A DNA stretch of 64,000 bases, from assembly GCA_036971475.1 (NCBI GenBank), contig JBAIZL010000008.1:29831719-29895718 (forward strand), written 5' to 3'. Below are positions 25,003-37,229 of this stretch, in pieces. The stretch comes from Prosapia bicincta. Lineage: Eukaryota > Arthropoda > Insecta > Hemiptera > Cercopidae. The translations under genes and the position numbers were made by a program. The notes under the pieces were generated by a model. The model had not been told where the DNA came from and made no database searches. It saw only the letters and a list, made by a program, of their open reading frames with translations. How positions within the stretch are numbered: position 1 is the stretch's first letter; every line of letters begins with the position of its first letter.

Positions 25003-26834
25003 CCAGTTGTTAAAATTTGAGTACAGACTAGATTAAATATACTAATTTTAGAAAATTGGACTAGTAATACTACTGTTTAAATTTGTTTGGTAGAGTTTTT
25101 GTTGACCATGCTGAAGATATATTGTTTAAAATAATTGACAGTAAGTTAAAGTTATCTAATGTTTAATGGGTTTTTTTTTCACTCAAATAAATGTATATAA
25201 TGAGTAGTCTGAGTCTTTATTCTTTGTTAATTCCAAAAGGGTTTATGTCTTGGACAATACTTTACTATTTACCCCATTCTATACTAACACATAATATAAT
25301 AACAGTTGGTTTATCATCAGTCTGGCAGCTCTGTTTTGTTATTTCTTCTACCAATCACCATCGTTATAATTTTAGTTTAACTCTTTTTGTGAATCATAAC
25401 AAGCAATATATTTGTATAACTTGTGAAGAGCTATTCAGTGTACTAAAATAAAATGCAATAATGTGAGTGATTTTGCAAAGCATGTCCAGACAGTGGAAAG
25501 AATGGAAAATTTAAATATTCCTGAAAAGTTTTTTTTTCATTGTAGTTTATTACTAAAAAGTGTAAAGCTGATTCTGCCACTAGACTTCCATTAGATTACA
25601 AGTAAAACTTATTGTAAAAACTAATGTGAAAGTGATAATTAAGTTTCACCGAACGTAATGGACAACAAAATTCAAGAGTAAAACCTATTATCTAGAATAC
25701 TAAATATAAATAAAAATTTAATTGTAAAATCGTGTTTGTTTTCTCAAGTTTAAAGACTGTTAAATAAGTAAATTTTATTATTGAGTATAATAGCTCATCA
25801 CTTCCATTTTGTTAGTAACAATATAAATAATTGTGAAAATATACAAACTAATTAATATACTACTATTGGTATCACTTGGCCACTACTTACTTTAAAAAAA
25901 CACTACTTATTGATATATTTTCAGAAAACACGTTTCACACTAGATCAGTGCACTTTTCAATGATATGATTCACGGACAAGACAGTTGCTCTGGTGTATTG
26001 TGTTGGTGTGCGTCTGTGGAGTAGTGGTGCTCTGTGCTGTGTTATTGTTCATAGAGTAGCTGTTAATTATGTATTCCAATAATATATTATAGTGTGGATG
26101 TGTATTGTCCTTTAGAATGTGTTGTGGATGGGTTTCGTGGTGTTTGTATATCTCGAAGTTTTCTGTTGTTTTTGTTTTTTTTATTTAGTGAAACACATTA
26201 AGGTAAGTGTCTATATTGGTACATGTAGTGTGTTCTGTATGTGAATGATAGTTTTGGTTGTGTGCTCTTTATGTGTTCCTTGTATCATATGGTGATATTT
26301 CCCCCTGTTTGATCTATGTAGAAGCTGAGTCAATGATCTTTTATACTCCTGCCCTGTCCTGTTGGTTCTGGAAAGTTTTTGTACTGGGTAGGTGTTTTTT
26401 AGTTGTGTTGGATGTTTAGAAGGTCACTTTGTATTAGCTATTACAGAATTAGAAGCAGGTTTTTGTGATGTATTTTTAAGTATTGTTATGTATTTTTGTA
26501 TTTGTGTGTGTGTTTTTTATGTTATGTGTGAGTTTTTTTTAGTATAATGTTATCTATCAATATGTGTTTGTATCCATTTCTATAGGCTATGTTTTTTATT
26601 GTGCTGAAATATTGTCCTCATTTTTCATGGATATGTTGATTACTCTGTGTATCATTGATGGGAAGGTTGCATATTTCTGTAGTATGGGGTGTTGTATGTA
26701 ATTGGAAGTAATGTGTATAGCTGTGTCAGTGGTAGTGGGCTTTCTATATACTTAAAATGTTGTTGTTTTGTATAGTTATTGTGAGATATAGGAAGTTGAT
26801 AATAATCCTTAAATGAGAGATCCCATTGGCAGGC

Positions 26835-27927
26835 TTTTGTACTTACTTACTTACTAGCCAACGCTCACTCTTGGCTGTTGGGCCATTTGGTGGCGTGCTG
26901 ACCAGTAGAGGCGAGAAATCTCTTCTTCCTTCGAGTCGTTCAGGGGTCTATGGTCCAGAGCTGTACATGACTGAAGGTGCTCGGCTGTCATGTCCTCCCC
27001 GCAGTCACAAAGAGTTCACCTGGGAGACGAGAAGACTTGTATCCTGTTTAGGTGTGCAGCTACATGTTTAGGTATACATGTAGCCAATGTGTCTCTGGAT
27101 AGACTGTGTTGATGGTTCTGAGGGCTGCAGCCTTTAGTTCTAGTGGGTTACAATCTTTCATTGGGATATTGTGGTCAAGAAGATTTAGGATTCCCTTGGG
27201 CAGTGAATTGAACACTTCATGTGTCCTGATATCTGTTGTATGAGTGCCAATGTTGATGTATTTTTTAATCAACTCTTTATATGTGGTTATTGGAGTTTTT
27301 TTGTTTTAAGCCTCGTTGTGGCTTCTTTAAAGTTTGCCGATCGGTGGCTGTACGTCCTTTTGTTTCTCTCCCAAAACCCGAGGCTGAGTTTGTCTCTTCT
27401 AAACTGCATTGGCTCTGTTTCCAACTGTGCTTCCATTGCTGCTATCGGGGTCGATTTTGGTGCACCAGTAATGACTCGGAGCACTGCATTTTGGGTTCTA
27501 TCCAAGATTTGGGATGTGGTGTTTGACGCTGTGATTGTTGCTTCAGCACCGTACTCGAGTATGGGGCGTATATATGTTTTGTACGCTGTGTTCAGTACAT
27601 CCTGATTTGCTCCCCATATTGTGGCAGTTGGGCGTTTCAGCAGTCTTCCTCTTTTAATGACGCTGTTGGCGCTTTCTTTGATGTGTGGTTTCCAGGTCTT
27701 TTTGGAATCTATTGAAACTCCCAGGTATTTGCAGATATTGCTCTCCATGAGTTCGCTATTCCCGTATCGCAGAGAGATTTCAGGTTGCCTTGTTGAAAGT
27801 GTAAAAAGTTGGTAAATTGATTTATTCGCATTCACACACATCGCGTTAGTCTCCGTCCAAAGCAGCAGTTAGTGACTTGTTTATTGCTTCTTCTAGTGAT
27901 TTGATGTTGCAACCACTAGCCCAGAGA
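26835..27927 (-). mobile_element. 5'-truncated non-LTR retrotransposon
   Basis: Inserted in the PLE with a direct repeat ggcaggc on both sides (26,828-26,834 and 27,928-27,934). Unit 1 has the empty site. On the minus strand the 3' end finishes in a tetranucleotide tail (gtaa repeats, 26,841-26,854). The C-terminal part carries a Cys/His fragment (ending near 26,900) and a remnant reading PETHWLHVY, like the start of an RNase H domain. Some of the RNase H region is missing, and the 5' part of ORF2 is absent. Confidence 0.75.
27287..27841 (-). CDS. Non-LTR retrotransposon reverse transcriptase, C-terminal part
   Basis: Open frame of 184 codons. Residues about 38-52 read KYLGVSIDSKKTWKPHI, the block found just after the RT palm in jockey/CR1-type LINEs. 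Further on come YKTYIRPILEYGAEA (about 95-110) and LDRTQNAVLRVITGAPKST (about 122-140), the usual post-RT 'Y...iRp.leYg' and 'iQn.alR.itGa..stP' motifs. The catalytic palm lies upstream of the truncation. Methionine at the start is incidental. The element cannot be autonomous. Confidence 0.75.
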   Translation of the reverse strand: MCVNANKSIYQLFTLSTRQPEISLRYGNSELMESNICKYLGVSIDSKKTWKPHIKESANSVIKRGRLLKRPTATIWGANQDVLNTAYKTYIRPILEYGAEATITASNTTSQILDRTQNAVLRVITGAPKSTPIAAMEAQLETEPMQFRRDKLSLGFWERNKRTYSHRSANFKEATTRLKTKKLQ

Positions 27928-28299
27928 GGCAGGCCTTTGTTTTGATTGCAGTATTTGTTTTTTGTATGTTAAGTGATTCTGAGATTTGATCACTTCTATT
28001 AGTATTATTAATTTTTTTTTGTCTGGTGTGTTGTTTTCTATTAACATTGGTAAAAGTATGTTTATAGTTTCTTTGATGGGTACGTCGGTGTATAGGTTGG
28101 TTTTGTCAAATGAAGCTGGTGTGGAGTTATGCTGTATGTGAGTTTTTTATTTTTTGTGTAAGATCATTTTGTCTTTTTAAGCTGGTGTGTTTATTGAATG
28201 TGATGTTATTTCTTATTATTTTGTTAAGATGTTTGCGATTTTGTGGGAAGGTGCTGGTGTATTATTTATTATTGGCCATATTGATATGTCTTTCTTTGA

Positions 28300-28560
28300 C
28301 ACAGACACCAAAGACCTTGAATACCCTAGACAGCACATAGAACCCTAAACAGAACTAAGCACCAACACTCAACGCCTTGCCTAAAGTACACAAAAAAGGT
28401 AAACCAATATGCCCACTAATAAATAACACACCACCCTTTCACACAAAATTACAAAACACCTTAACGAAATAATAAGAACTAACATCACATTTAATAATCA
28501 CACCAGCTTAAAAAGCAACATAGATCTTACACAAAAGACATGCACATATCACATAACTTC
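28300..28560 (+). mobile_element. Penelope-like element RT-start fragment, unit 2
   Basis: Matches 15,730-16,005 of unit 1: plus-strand VHKKGKPICP-type motif and the NITFNNHTSLK peptide. Abuts the minus-strand PLE head to head. Confidence 0.6.
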
Positions 28561-28910
28561 ACACCAGCATCATTTGAAGAAAACCAACCTATACACCAAC
28601 ATGCCCATACATATAGTGTTTTATGTAAATGTTCTTGTGGTAAATGTACTCCCTGTTTGTCCTATGTAAAAGCTGGAACAGTTGTAGTATGTAATTTTGT
28701 AGGCCTGCCCTGTCGTGCTTATCCTGGTTTGTTATAGAGCAATGTAGGTGTTTTTAAATTGTGTTGGTATTTTTGCCAAGTTAATACAAAGGAGTGTAAT
28801 TTATACAAAAACGTCATGATGTACGACACAAGAACTGCAAGTTTTATTTATTATGAATATAATCAATGAAATCAAGATGATTACAACAATCAGCTTCTAC
28901 CATACATGCA
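28561..28910 (-). mobile_element. Penelope-like element GIY-YIG fragment, unit 2
   Basis: Minus-strand equivalent of 16,021-16,320 and of 47,345-47,640. It retains cttgtggtaaatgt, which unit 1 lost, so unit 2 is closer to unit 3 at this junction. Confidence 0.55.

Positions 28911-28913
<3 letters not shown>

Positions 28914-28961
<48 letters not shown>
28914..28961. repeat. (TA)n microsatellite
   Basis: About 48 bp of TA directly before the pogo terminal sequence. Confidence 0.95.
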
Positions 28962-28965
<4 letters not shown>

Positions 28966-29475
28966 TGAAACCTCTGGTAAATGGACATATATGGTTCTCG
29001 ATATTTTGTCCGCCCCTGAGAGGTACCCGTTTAGTGGAATAGTTTTAAGAAGCAGTGAAGAAGAAATACAGTATTTATTCACTACACACTTATTTCTAAT
29101 CCAATACATAATGAGCTACAGTATTTAACCAATACTAATGTAATAAGATATTTAATACTAATACTAATGTACAGTATTTAATTAATAATGTAAGCTACCT
29201 TTTTATAAATACAGTATACAGTACAATAAATATTGTACTGTATTGTCATTAAATATAAATTCTAAAGCAAATTTAAGAAACACTGAAACAATACAGTACC
29301 TAACACAGTACTCTACATGAATTTAATTTTTTATTGCTTGTGCTGCATTCGTTTTACCTATCTTAAAGCGCTCTGCAATTGTCCTAACACCACATTTTTC
29401 AATGTTCGAAGAATGAATTACAGCTTTTCACGCAGGCTCATACATTTGCGAGAAGCCATTATTAAAATTTCAAAT
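28962..29475 (-). mobile_element. pogo/Tigger relic, unit 2 copy
   Basis: Begins cagtgaaacctctggtaaa at the TA tract. The minus-strand transposase start at about 29,457 reads MASRKCMSLREKL and then a stop, caused by the same kind of small deletion as in unit 1. The right part is displaced by a PLE. Confidence 0.65.
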
Positions 29476-29479
29476 ATAG

Positions 29480-29650
29480 TATTTTTGTGATTATGTTAGA
29501 TGGTGCTGTTTTGAAATTTATTAGTGGTCTAAATGGTGTGTCGGGTTGTGGCAAATATTAACAGGCATACCTAAAATCCACAAACCCGACACACCATTTA
29601 GACCACAAATAAATTTCAAAACAGCACCATCTTACATAATCGCAAAAATA
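29480..29650. repeat. Inverted repeat at the 5' edge of a PLE, arms about 72 bp
   Basis: 29,480-29,551 is complementary to 29,578-29,650 with few mismatches (shared gatggtgctgttttgaaattt and aaatggtgtgtcgggtt). The right arm is coding sequence of the PLE reverse transcriptase; the left arm is its inverted copy. Confidence 0.85.
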
Positions 29651-31120
29651 CTAAACCATGTAATAAGATCTAAAATACAAATCAACAACACATACAATAT
29701 AAAAAATGGATACGAATTAATTAATAAAATAAAATAACATAGAAACAAACAACAACACAAAAATAATAAGTTATGACATAACTAACAAGTACCCTAGTAT
29801 CCCAATAGAAGAAACCATAGAAATAATAAAAGACAAACTAACACAATAACGAAAAAGAAAACACAATAAATAGTACCATTTCACAAACTAAATACATATG
29901 TAACCAAAATTACTTCCAATTTAACAATAAATACTATAAACAAAACAACTGGACTCCCCATGGAATCACCCATATCATCAATCATGTCAGAAATATAACT
30001 ACAACACTTTGTACAAATAATAATTAAAACCCATACTAAACACACTTAATATTTTACTATGGACAAGATACGTAGACGATATACTTGTAATATACCAACC
30101 TACCATTCACAACGAACACATCATAATACTAAACAAACTAAATACATACAACGAAAACATATAATTCACCTTCGAAACAGAAACAAACAGAACAATTAGC
30201 TATCTTGACATTACATTAAATATAAATAATAATAATATAGAAACTACAATTCATAGAAAACCCACTTCCAACAACACCACAATACACTAAAAACCTAACC
30301 ACCCCTAGACACACGAAATTAACACTTACAGTAACATGATAAATAAAGCAATAAAATACACACAAGATAACAAACAAACATTAAATGAAGAATTAGATAA
30401 CATTACAAAAATAGCAATAGAAAATGAATACAACAAACACCTTATAAAAAACATATACAATAAACTTACAAAGTAACCTAACCTCAACACAACACTACAA
30501 CCTGAACAAAAAATAATAAAAATTTAAAAAAACCTACTTAAAATATAAATACACCAATAACAAAATAGAAAAATTAACAATATATACAACAAAGAATACT
30601 ACACTCCAACATACAAACCAAACAACTAAATAATCAAATATCCTAATTACACAAACCAAAAAACATTTACAGAAAAACATAACCTATCTGGAATTTACAA
30701 AATTACATGCAACGACTGCAACCCATTATACGTAAGGAAAACGACCAGATCATTTAAAATAAGATTTGAAGAACATTAGAGAGCATTCAAAAATAAAAAT
30801 ACAAAAGTATCAAATGTTGCAGCAAACCTAATATCACATAGAAATGAAATAACAAATTACGAAAATAACCTAACCATACTTGAAATAAATATTAACAATA
30901 AAATTAAACATACTACAAAAATACCATATTTATAAAATCATACACAACAATTTAATGAACCTACAGACCAAATATACAGAAGACACAATATTTCAAAACA
31001 TTATACACGCAACTCAAGAAAAAAGTCATGTAACGTCAACAAATACCAACATAACTGACCGAATATCCAAACCAGAAAATTGATTCGACAATGGTCAAAT
31101 GACCGAAAGGTGCCTCATCA
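29540..31120 (+). mobile_element. Penelope-like element with RT and GIY-YIG remnants
   Basis: Plus strand, in order: GIPKIHKPDTPFRPQINF (about 29,560-29,615, RT motif 'lPKiHK...RP'); a run with AKILNHVIRSK; the catalytic YVDD box at 30,069-30,080 within RYVDDILVIYQ; SYLDITLNI (about 30,200); thumb region; GIY-YIG endonuclease at 30,675-30,775 (GIYKITCNDCNPLYV, then RSFKIRFEEH). Several stops and frameshifts interrupt it. The 3' end (31,020-31,120) has a stem ggtc/gacc followed by gaaa. It interrupts the unit 2 pogo relic. Confidence 0.75.
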
Positions 31121-31205
31121 CACAAGGTAAAATTATTGCACTAAGTGGTGGATAAAAGTATTTACAATAGTAATATATTACCTTCATATATATATATATA
31201 TATAT

Positions 31206-31305
31206 ATCACTTTCACTATATTTATTGGTATCTAAGAGAGTTAACTCTCAAAGATTGATAGTACTTTAATAAGGTTCTTGTTTAAGTACATATAGTGAAA
31301 GTGAT
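31206..31305. mobile_element. 100-bp MITE-like element, unit 2
   Basis: Ends are atcactttcactata and its exact reverse complement (15 bp). Flanked on the left by TA repeats. It contains the palindrome gagagttaactctc. A second copy lies at 49,178-49,279. Confidence 0.65.
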
Positions 31306-31408
31306 AAGTGTATACAAGAAAACAGTGTTGCATAACTACAAATATATATATATATTAGTTTTGATAATATAATGTACTCATAAGGTAAAGAGATTTCAAG
31401 TCCCTTAC

Positions 31409-32490
31409 CTTCATTATATTCTTTTTAATGAACAACTTCATAGCCAATAGTTGGTTTCAGTTCAAGATGTAGCAATGTGGTATTTAACAAATATTCCAAA
31501 ACATTGTTTCCTGTACCACCTTTACACTAGTATATGAAGCACTGGTATATTCTAGAGCTTTTAGACCTTAAGCATAGTAATAATATGTGAAACTAGTAGC
31601 GAAATTTCAAATCAGTTCTTTCATTATTTGCTGTCCAGTTTAGACGTTTTTCCCTGATTATTAAATAACAAAAACTTTATCGCATCCATAATTATAGGAG
31701 TATACTTAGCCACATGATGTGTTGTTCATAGAGTTTTGTATTTGAAGGATACATAGCCTTTAAATTTGTATTATTAACAAATCTGGGGGATCTGAGGATT
31801 TCAGATTCCCTAAACTAAATTTTACTTATTAAATATTTTAGAGCACAAGTATATTTTGAAATGTAGTTGAAAGAGAGCAATTTCAATGTCTGGCCATATT
31901 TCTTAGTTCAACAAAACACGAAATCCTAATTTCATGTTGCATAGTTAGGGCTTTTGCGTGTTTATTTGACAATGTAATGACGTAATACAAGCACTAGCTT
32001 GGGTTAAGACTAGTTCTGAGTCTAGATTCAAGTTTATGTTTAGTGTTATAATATTGGCTGCCTTTGTTTGGTTTTCGAAGTAACTGAGTCTGTAAACGCG
32101 TGTACAATGAATCACAGTATAGATCTGGTTGCATACTTGCTTAAACTCCATTTGCTTAACACCTTGAAGCAACTATGGGGAAAAAACCTCTTCCTTGTTT
32201 GCCAGAAATTTATCAATATTGAAAGTACCAGAATCTAAAGCATTATATTTCATAAGCCTGTGATCAGGATTGATAGAACTATTTGCACTTCGCACATTGA
32301 ATAAATACAGAAATTTGAAATGTAAATACGATTCTACAATATATATTGCGACTTTCAGTCTTGCCACATATTTACAACTGGCAAAAGGAACAAAGTTATA
32401 CTTATAGAAAATCAGAAAGTCCTGTCTGCTTAAAATAATGGATATGTGTATTGCTTTAATTTGATTGTCAATATTTTCTATAAACTTTAC
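31409..32490 (-). pseudogene. Unrecognised decayed coding region, unit 2 copy
   Basis: Best preserved at its N-terminal half. From about 32,480 down to 32,173 the minus strand is open, with GKSVKFIENID, SRQDFLIFYKYNFVPFASC, LKVAIYIVESYLHF, FNVRSANSSINPDH and NALDSGTFNIDKFLANK. After a frameshift, 32,172-31,945 gives MEFKQVCNQIYTVIHC, LNLDSELVLTQASACI and TSLHCQINTQKP. Further on (31,720-31,409) come PIIMDEIKFL, YYYYAYGLKALEYT and LELKPTIGYEVVHS-like pieces, ending at a GT donor (gtaaggg). The residue mix is that of a real globular protein. Family unknown. It lacks introns inside this region, so it is either one long exon or a retrocopy. Confidence 0.45.
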
Positions 32491-33149
32491 AGACTTTCCT
32501 TACTAACTAATTGTTAACCTCTTAATTACAAATAAAACTTGTTTAGAACTTTAAAGGGGTTAATTAAAAAAGCTATTTGTGATTAAGAATTCTATTTGCT
32601 CAAATTACTTCATTTTTTTATTGTCTTTTGAAAACAAATGTACCAAAATACAAGGGGCCACAGTCATTGTTAAAAGTTATACTAAAGAGGAGAAACAAAA
32701 AAAGAACTTTCCAGTCCTAATGTTATAAGAATTTTCCATAGCTCAGAGGAAGTGTTACAGACAGGATTTCATTTGTTATTTTTGTATGTAATTTGGAAGT
32801 GATATTGAATAGATGGGAGTAGCGTCAATATTCTAAAAACAATTCAGAAAACAGAATGTAGACACCAGTTTTCTATATTCAGAATAGTGATCATTTTCTT
32901 CTTCTTGGCACAAATAAAAAGAGTATACCTTAGAAGAAGCAGATTGTCATTCACCTTAAAACATATTAACATAGAAATTCAAAATCGAAGGGTTGTTGGT
33001 AAATTAGTTCAACTGATTTGTTATCTCAGAAAACAAAAAAATCCTTACCAAAGATATGATGATAGGTAACCACTTTGAAGCCCTGAATTGCCAGCCTAAG
33101 AACAGTAATTCATGAGGGCACATCTGGAAGCAACTCAAGGGTTAAAAGA

Positions 33150-34230
33150 ACATAAGTGATATCTAGAATGAAATTATTGGCTCTGTAATGCACGTTAAGA
33201 ATGAGGAAGTTCAGAAAAACATTCTGTTTATTCTTAGACATGTTTTACCTGTTCATATGGACATTATATTTTGGTATTGAGTTGATTATAATATTTGCAA
33301 GAGATTTTTTGGTTTCTTCAAAGACTTTTAAGATAAAAGTGTAACTGAAATGGTAGTTGAAATTTCAGGTTTCTTAACGAAGTGGGTTGTATATAAAAAG
33401 GTGATATCTTGGGCTTATGACATAATATGGATATCACAGTGCTGAAAATTGGGCGTAAATCCAACATAAATATTTGTAACCATGAGATAAAACAAATAAT
33501 ATATAACCTAAGATATCTGAGAAATGAAGAAACAAAGAATGAATGTATAGATACTAACAAAGGGGACAACTATATTGTAACAACAGAATCATTTGTAGTA
33601 CCAATCCTTAAATTAATATCATATTTAATCATTGATACCACAGTGGTACAGATGGAAATATGGTTTTAATGATTTTCAATAATTGAGCTTCGAATTTATC
33701 TAATTTACAATTTACCTGATTGTCTAATTTACCCAATATACAATTTATCTAATACCGTGGCTTCATCTAATTTATTCTAATTTGTTTATAAAGTACATCG
33801 AGGGTTGTGGCGTACAACAACTAAGTTGAAAGAACTCCTAAAAATTTACCCTTTTTGAAAGTGTGTAACTGAGAAATGAGCTTCTGAATGTGACCTCTGA
33901 TAAATCTAAGGATCTTCCGCCACATATATTGCTAGAGTTTTCTGTTGTATTATGACCTGGACAAAGTTCACAACTGGTTAGGTTCATTTATTTCCCACAT
34001 TTCCAATCATAAAATGGCCAATTGATTGACGTATGAGTCCATTAAATGGAAAAACACCTTCTTGAGGAATTTGATGACAAACAATACACTATGTAGCTTA
34101 GGTACACTTGTGGTAGAAAAATCTGTATTGTATTTACTGTCAAATAATTAGAGATTTGAGGATTATGTAATTGATAGATTTGCAGAAAGAAAGGAACCTC
34201 ACATAGACTTGATTTATGAAAAAAATTAAG
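33150..34230 (+). pseudogene. Decayed plus-strand reading frame, unit 2 copy
   Basis: Same pieces as 19,905-20,990: FWY..DYN, FFGF..DF, LTKWVVYKKVISW, MDITVLKIG (33,427), PPHILLEF and AERKEPHIDLIYEKN with a stop at about 34,228. Possible hAT (DUF4371) relic; weak. Confidence 0.3.
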
Positions 34231-34570
34231 GTAAGAATGTAACTCTTAGGTTCTCCTGGTAACTACTTGTAGGTAACTGCCTATAACTATACGCAGCTTC
34301 GCTACTGATAGGGCTACACCTCCTGAAACATCAATACTTTCAATATATTTTTATAATATTTTAAAGTGTATGCTCTTACCACAATTTCATGATAGAGACC
34401 AAAAGTTTTTCAACAAACATTGATGGAATGAATATTTCCATATACATACACAATAAATTAAAAAGAAGTACAGATTTTAGTTTATAAGAGTTAAAGGTTT
34501 CAATTTTATTCTCAAAATTTATGCTAACATAGAGAAGCAGTATTAATTGTCTGTCTTTTTTTATTTTTAG

Positions 34571-35010
34571 AAGAAAATGAAGAAGAATATGATTTGGTGG
34601 CATTCATTGTTGCTGTAGCAACTACAGAAAATAAACGAAAACAAGAAAAAGTAAAACAAAGTTTTTGTGAGGAATTTTATGAGCAGCAAGGCTTTCCTGA
34701 CAAGTCTAAACTCATGAACCAAGGAAATGATGATGAAGATGTTCATAATAATTATACTGATGATGATAGTGTTGATAATAACTATGTTGATGGTAACGAT
34801 ATTTATAATAATGATGGGATTGATAATAATACTGCTATTCATAATAATGAAGATAATGTTATTAAGGATGGTAATACTAATGATGATGTTCATGGTAATG
34901 ATAAAAATTATGATGATGATAAAAATGTTGATGATAAAAATGATAGTGTTGAGAATATTGTTGTTAATAATGATGAGGATGAACATAAATTCAAGCAAAC
35001 AGTTTCATAA
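34571..35010 (+). CDS. D/N-rich terminal exon, unit 2 paralogue of exon 3
   Basis: Acceptor ttatttttag ends at 34,570. Phase-1 entry gives an open frame of 146 codons to TAA at 35,008. N-terminus EENEEEYDLVAFIVAVATTE, then NKRKQEKVKQSF where units 1 and 3 have RRI. One D/N-rich repeat and the end DEDEHKFKQTVS, identical to unit 3. Exons 1 and 2 are not present upstream within unit 2. It retains the AATAAA-containing 3' segment (about 35,190). Confidence 0.55.
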
Positions 35011-35439
35011 CCGTCATTCACTAACACATACCCCTTTCACATTTATTAATTAATTATAGCTTTAAATGGGAGCTACATGTACCTGTTAGTATATATAGTA
35101 CCTGGAAATAAGGTAGATCTATGATCTTACAATTCTCTGTGATACACACAAACACACCTTTAATTGGTTAGTCATTTGTAAAGGATACTTAAATAAAAAC
35201 TAGTTAAGTAATGGTAAATGCAATATTATTATGCCTTTGAGGTTATACGCTGGAGCAATTAACTGTAATTGAAAGGAATGCTTTACGAATTAGGTATAAT
35301 ATCCAATCAAGGTGTTTAGTGGTAAGTTTGTGTTTGAGTAACCCTTATTATTTTATAGCAAGAAATAGAAATTCTGTTAAATGTATGGTATTAGACCTTT
35401 TGTTTCTTTTATTTTAAAAAAATTATAAAATTGGTCTGA

Positions 35440-37150
35440 TTTAGAAATAATAAAGTAAAACATTTAATTTACCATTCATCTATTTGTAACAATTAATAGA
35501 TGTAACTATAACCATGAAGATCATTGATAAATAATTATAGTCTTTATGTTATCTAAATTATAATTCTAATTTTAAATTGCTTAATATAATTACAATTATA
35601 ATTATCTTATTATAGTTATAATTATCTAAATAAGAAAATTGTTATAATTTGTGAAGACAGAGATAATATTGCATTTACCATAAATCTATAGTTAATACTA
35701 ATAGATACTACTGTAGCGATTAGGATAATGTTTAGTAAGCTTTGCTTTTCTAAAATAAAATAAAATTATGCTACATTTGAAATGACAAAGAAATTCCTTT
35801 TTATTAACATTAATTTATTTTTGACACTAAATAGATACTACTGTGGTCACAAGGATAAAAATTTAATATTTTTTGCCTTCTCTAAAATAAACAATTTTGA
35901 TAATTTACAAATGACCTAGGACAATATTGTACTTATGATTAATTTATTATTATCTCCTAATAGGTAGTATGTTATATGGATAAGTATTTAACAGTCTTTT
36001 AATCAAGTAAAATTTTAAAAAATTGTGCTAATTTTGAAATGACAAATGAAGATGAATATTTAATAGTTTTTGCTTTTGTAAAATGTTTAAAATAGAGAAT
36101 ATTTTGAAATGACAAGATAAAATATTGAATTTACCATTTTTCTAATACAGTATAAACACTTGACAGATACTACTGTAGCCTAAATGTTTCATAGACCTCT
36201 GCTTTTCTAATACAGAAAAATTTTGTTAGGAAATTATTTCATTTACCAATCCTCAATTTGTAAAATTTGACAAATACTACTGTAGCCTTAAATGTTAATG
36301 ATTTGTGGTCTTTTGATTTGTAATGAATAAAATGGTATAACTTTGAAATGAGAAGGAAATTATTTCATTTACCATAAATCTTTTTGTAACACATGACAGA
36401 TAATACTGTAGCAGTGAGGATAAATGTTTTATTGTTGTTTGCTTTCCTAAAATAAGAAATATCTGTGTTAAATTTGAAATAACAAGGAAATTATTTTTTT
36501 TACCAATCAGCTATTTGTTACACTTTACAGATACTACTGCAGCAATGAAGATAACTGTTTCATAGTCATTAGCTGTGGTTAGATAAAATAAAATTGTGCT
36601 AATATTGAAATGCGAAAGAAATTATTGCATTTACCAATCATTTAATTGAAACACTTGTCCAATGCTATTGTAGCAATGAGGATATATGTTTCAATGTCAT
36701 TTGATATTCTAAATTTAAATAAAATTATGCTAACTTTTAAATGACTAGGTAAATCTCATTTACCAATTATCTGTAAGTAAATCTTGACCAATACCATTAT
36801 ATCCACAAAGATAAATGATTAATAGCTTTTGCTACTGTTAAAAAAGGTTAATAATTTTTAAATGACAAGGAAATAATTTCTTTTACCAATCATTTATTGG
36901 TAACAAATAACATACACTATTTTAAACAATAAAATTATTGTTCCTTAGTTGTGCTAAATAAATTGTGCTAATTTAGAAATTGTTAAGGGAATCATTTCAT
37001 TTACAAATCATCTATTTGTATAACACTTGACAGATACCACTGTACTCATAATGATAGATTTTTCATAGTTCGTTTCTCAAATAAAATAAAACTGCTAATT
37101 TTGAAATAAGGAAATTATTTCATTCACATCATCTACAGTAGACTCTTGAA
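35440..37150. repeat. Degenerate tandem satellite, unit 2
   Basis: Counterpart of 21,900-23,645 with the same monomer order (tttaccattcatc, tttaccataaatc, tttaccatttttc and so on), so the arrays have not been re-homogenised since the unit duplicated. Confidence 0.8.
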
Positions 37151-37229
37151 AACTCGATATTATGTGACTTGAAGGGTGTAGAATTTCAAAAATGTTGAAT
37201 TCATGTTAAAAATGAAACAAAACAAAAAA

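Larger units (their letters stand above)
25830..28290 (-). mobile_element. Penelope-like element copy in unit 2, split by a LINE
   Basis: Homologous to 14,175-15,650: minus-strand C-terminal tail (25,950-26,170), GIY-YIG remnants (26,220-26,400), RT thumb remnants (26,600-26,830), and pre-RT region after the LINE (27,935-28,290). Stops and frameshifts throughout. Confidence 0.6.
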
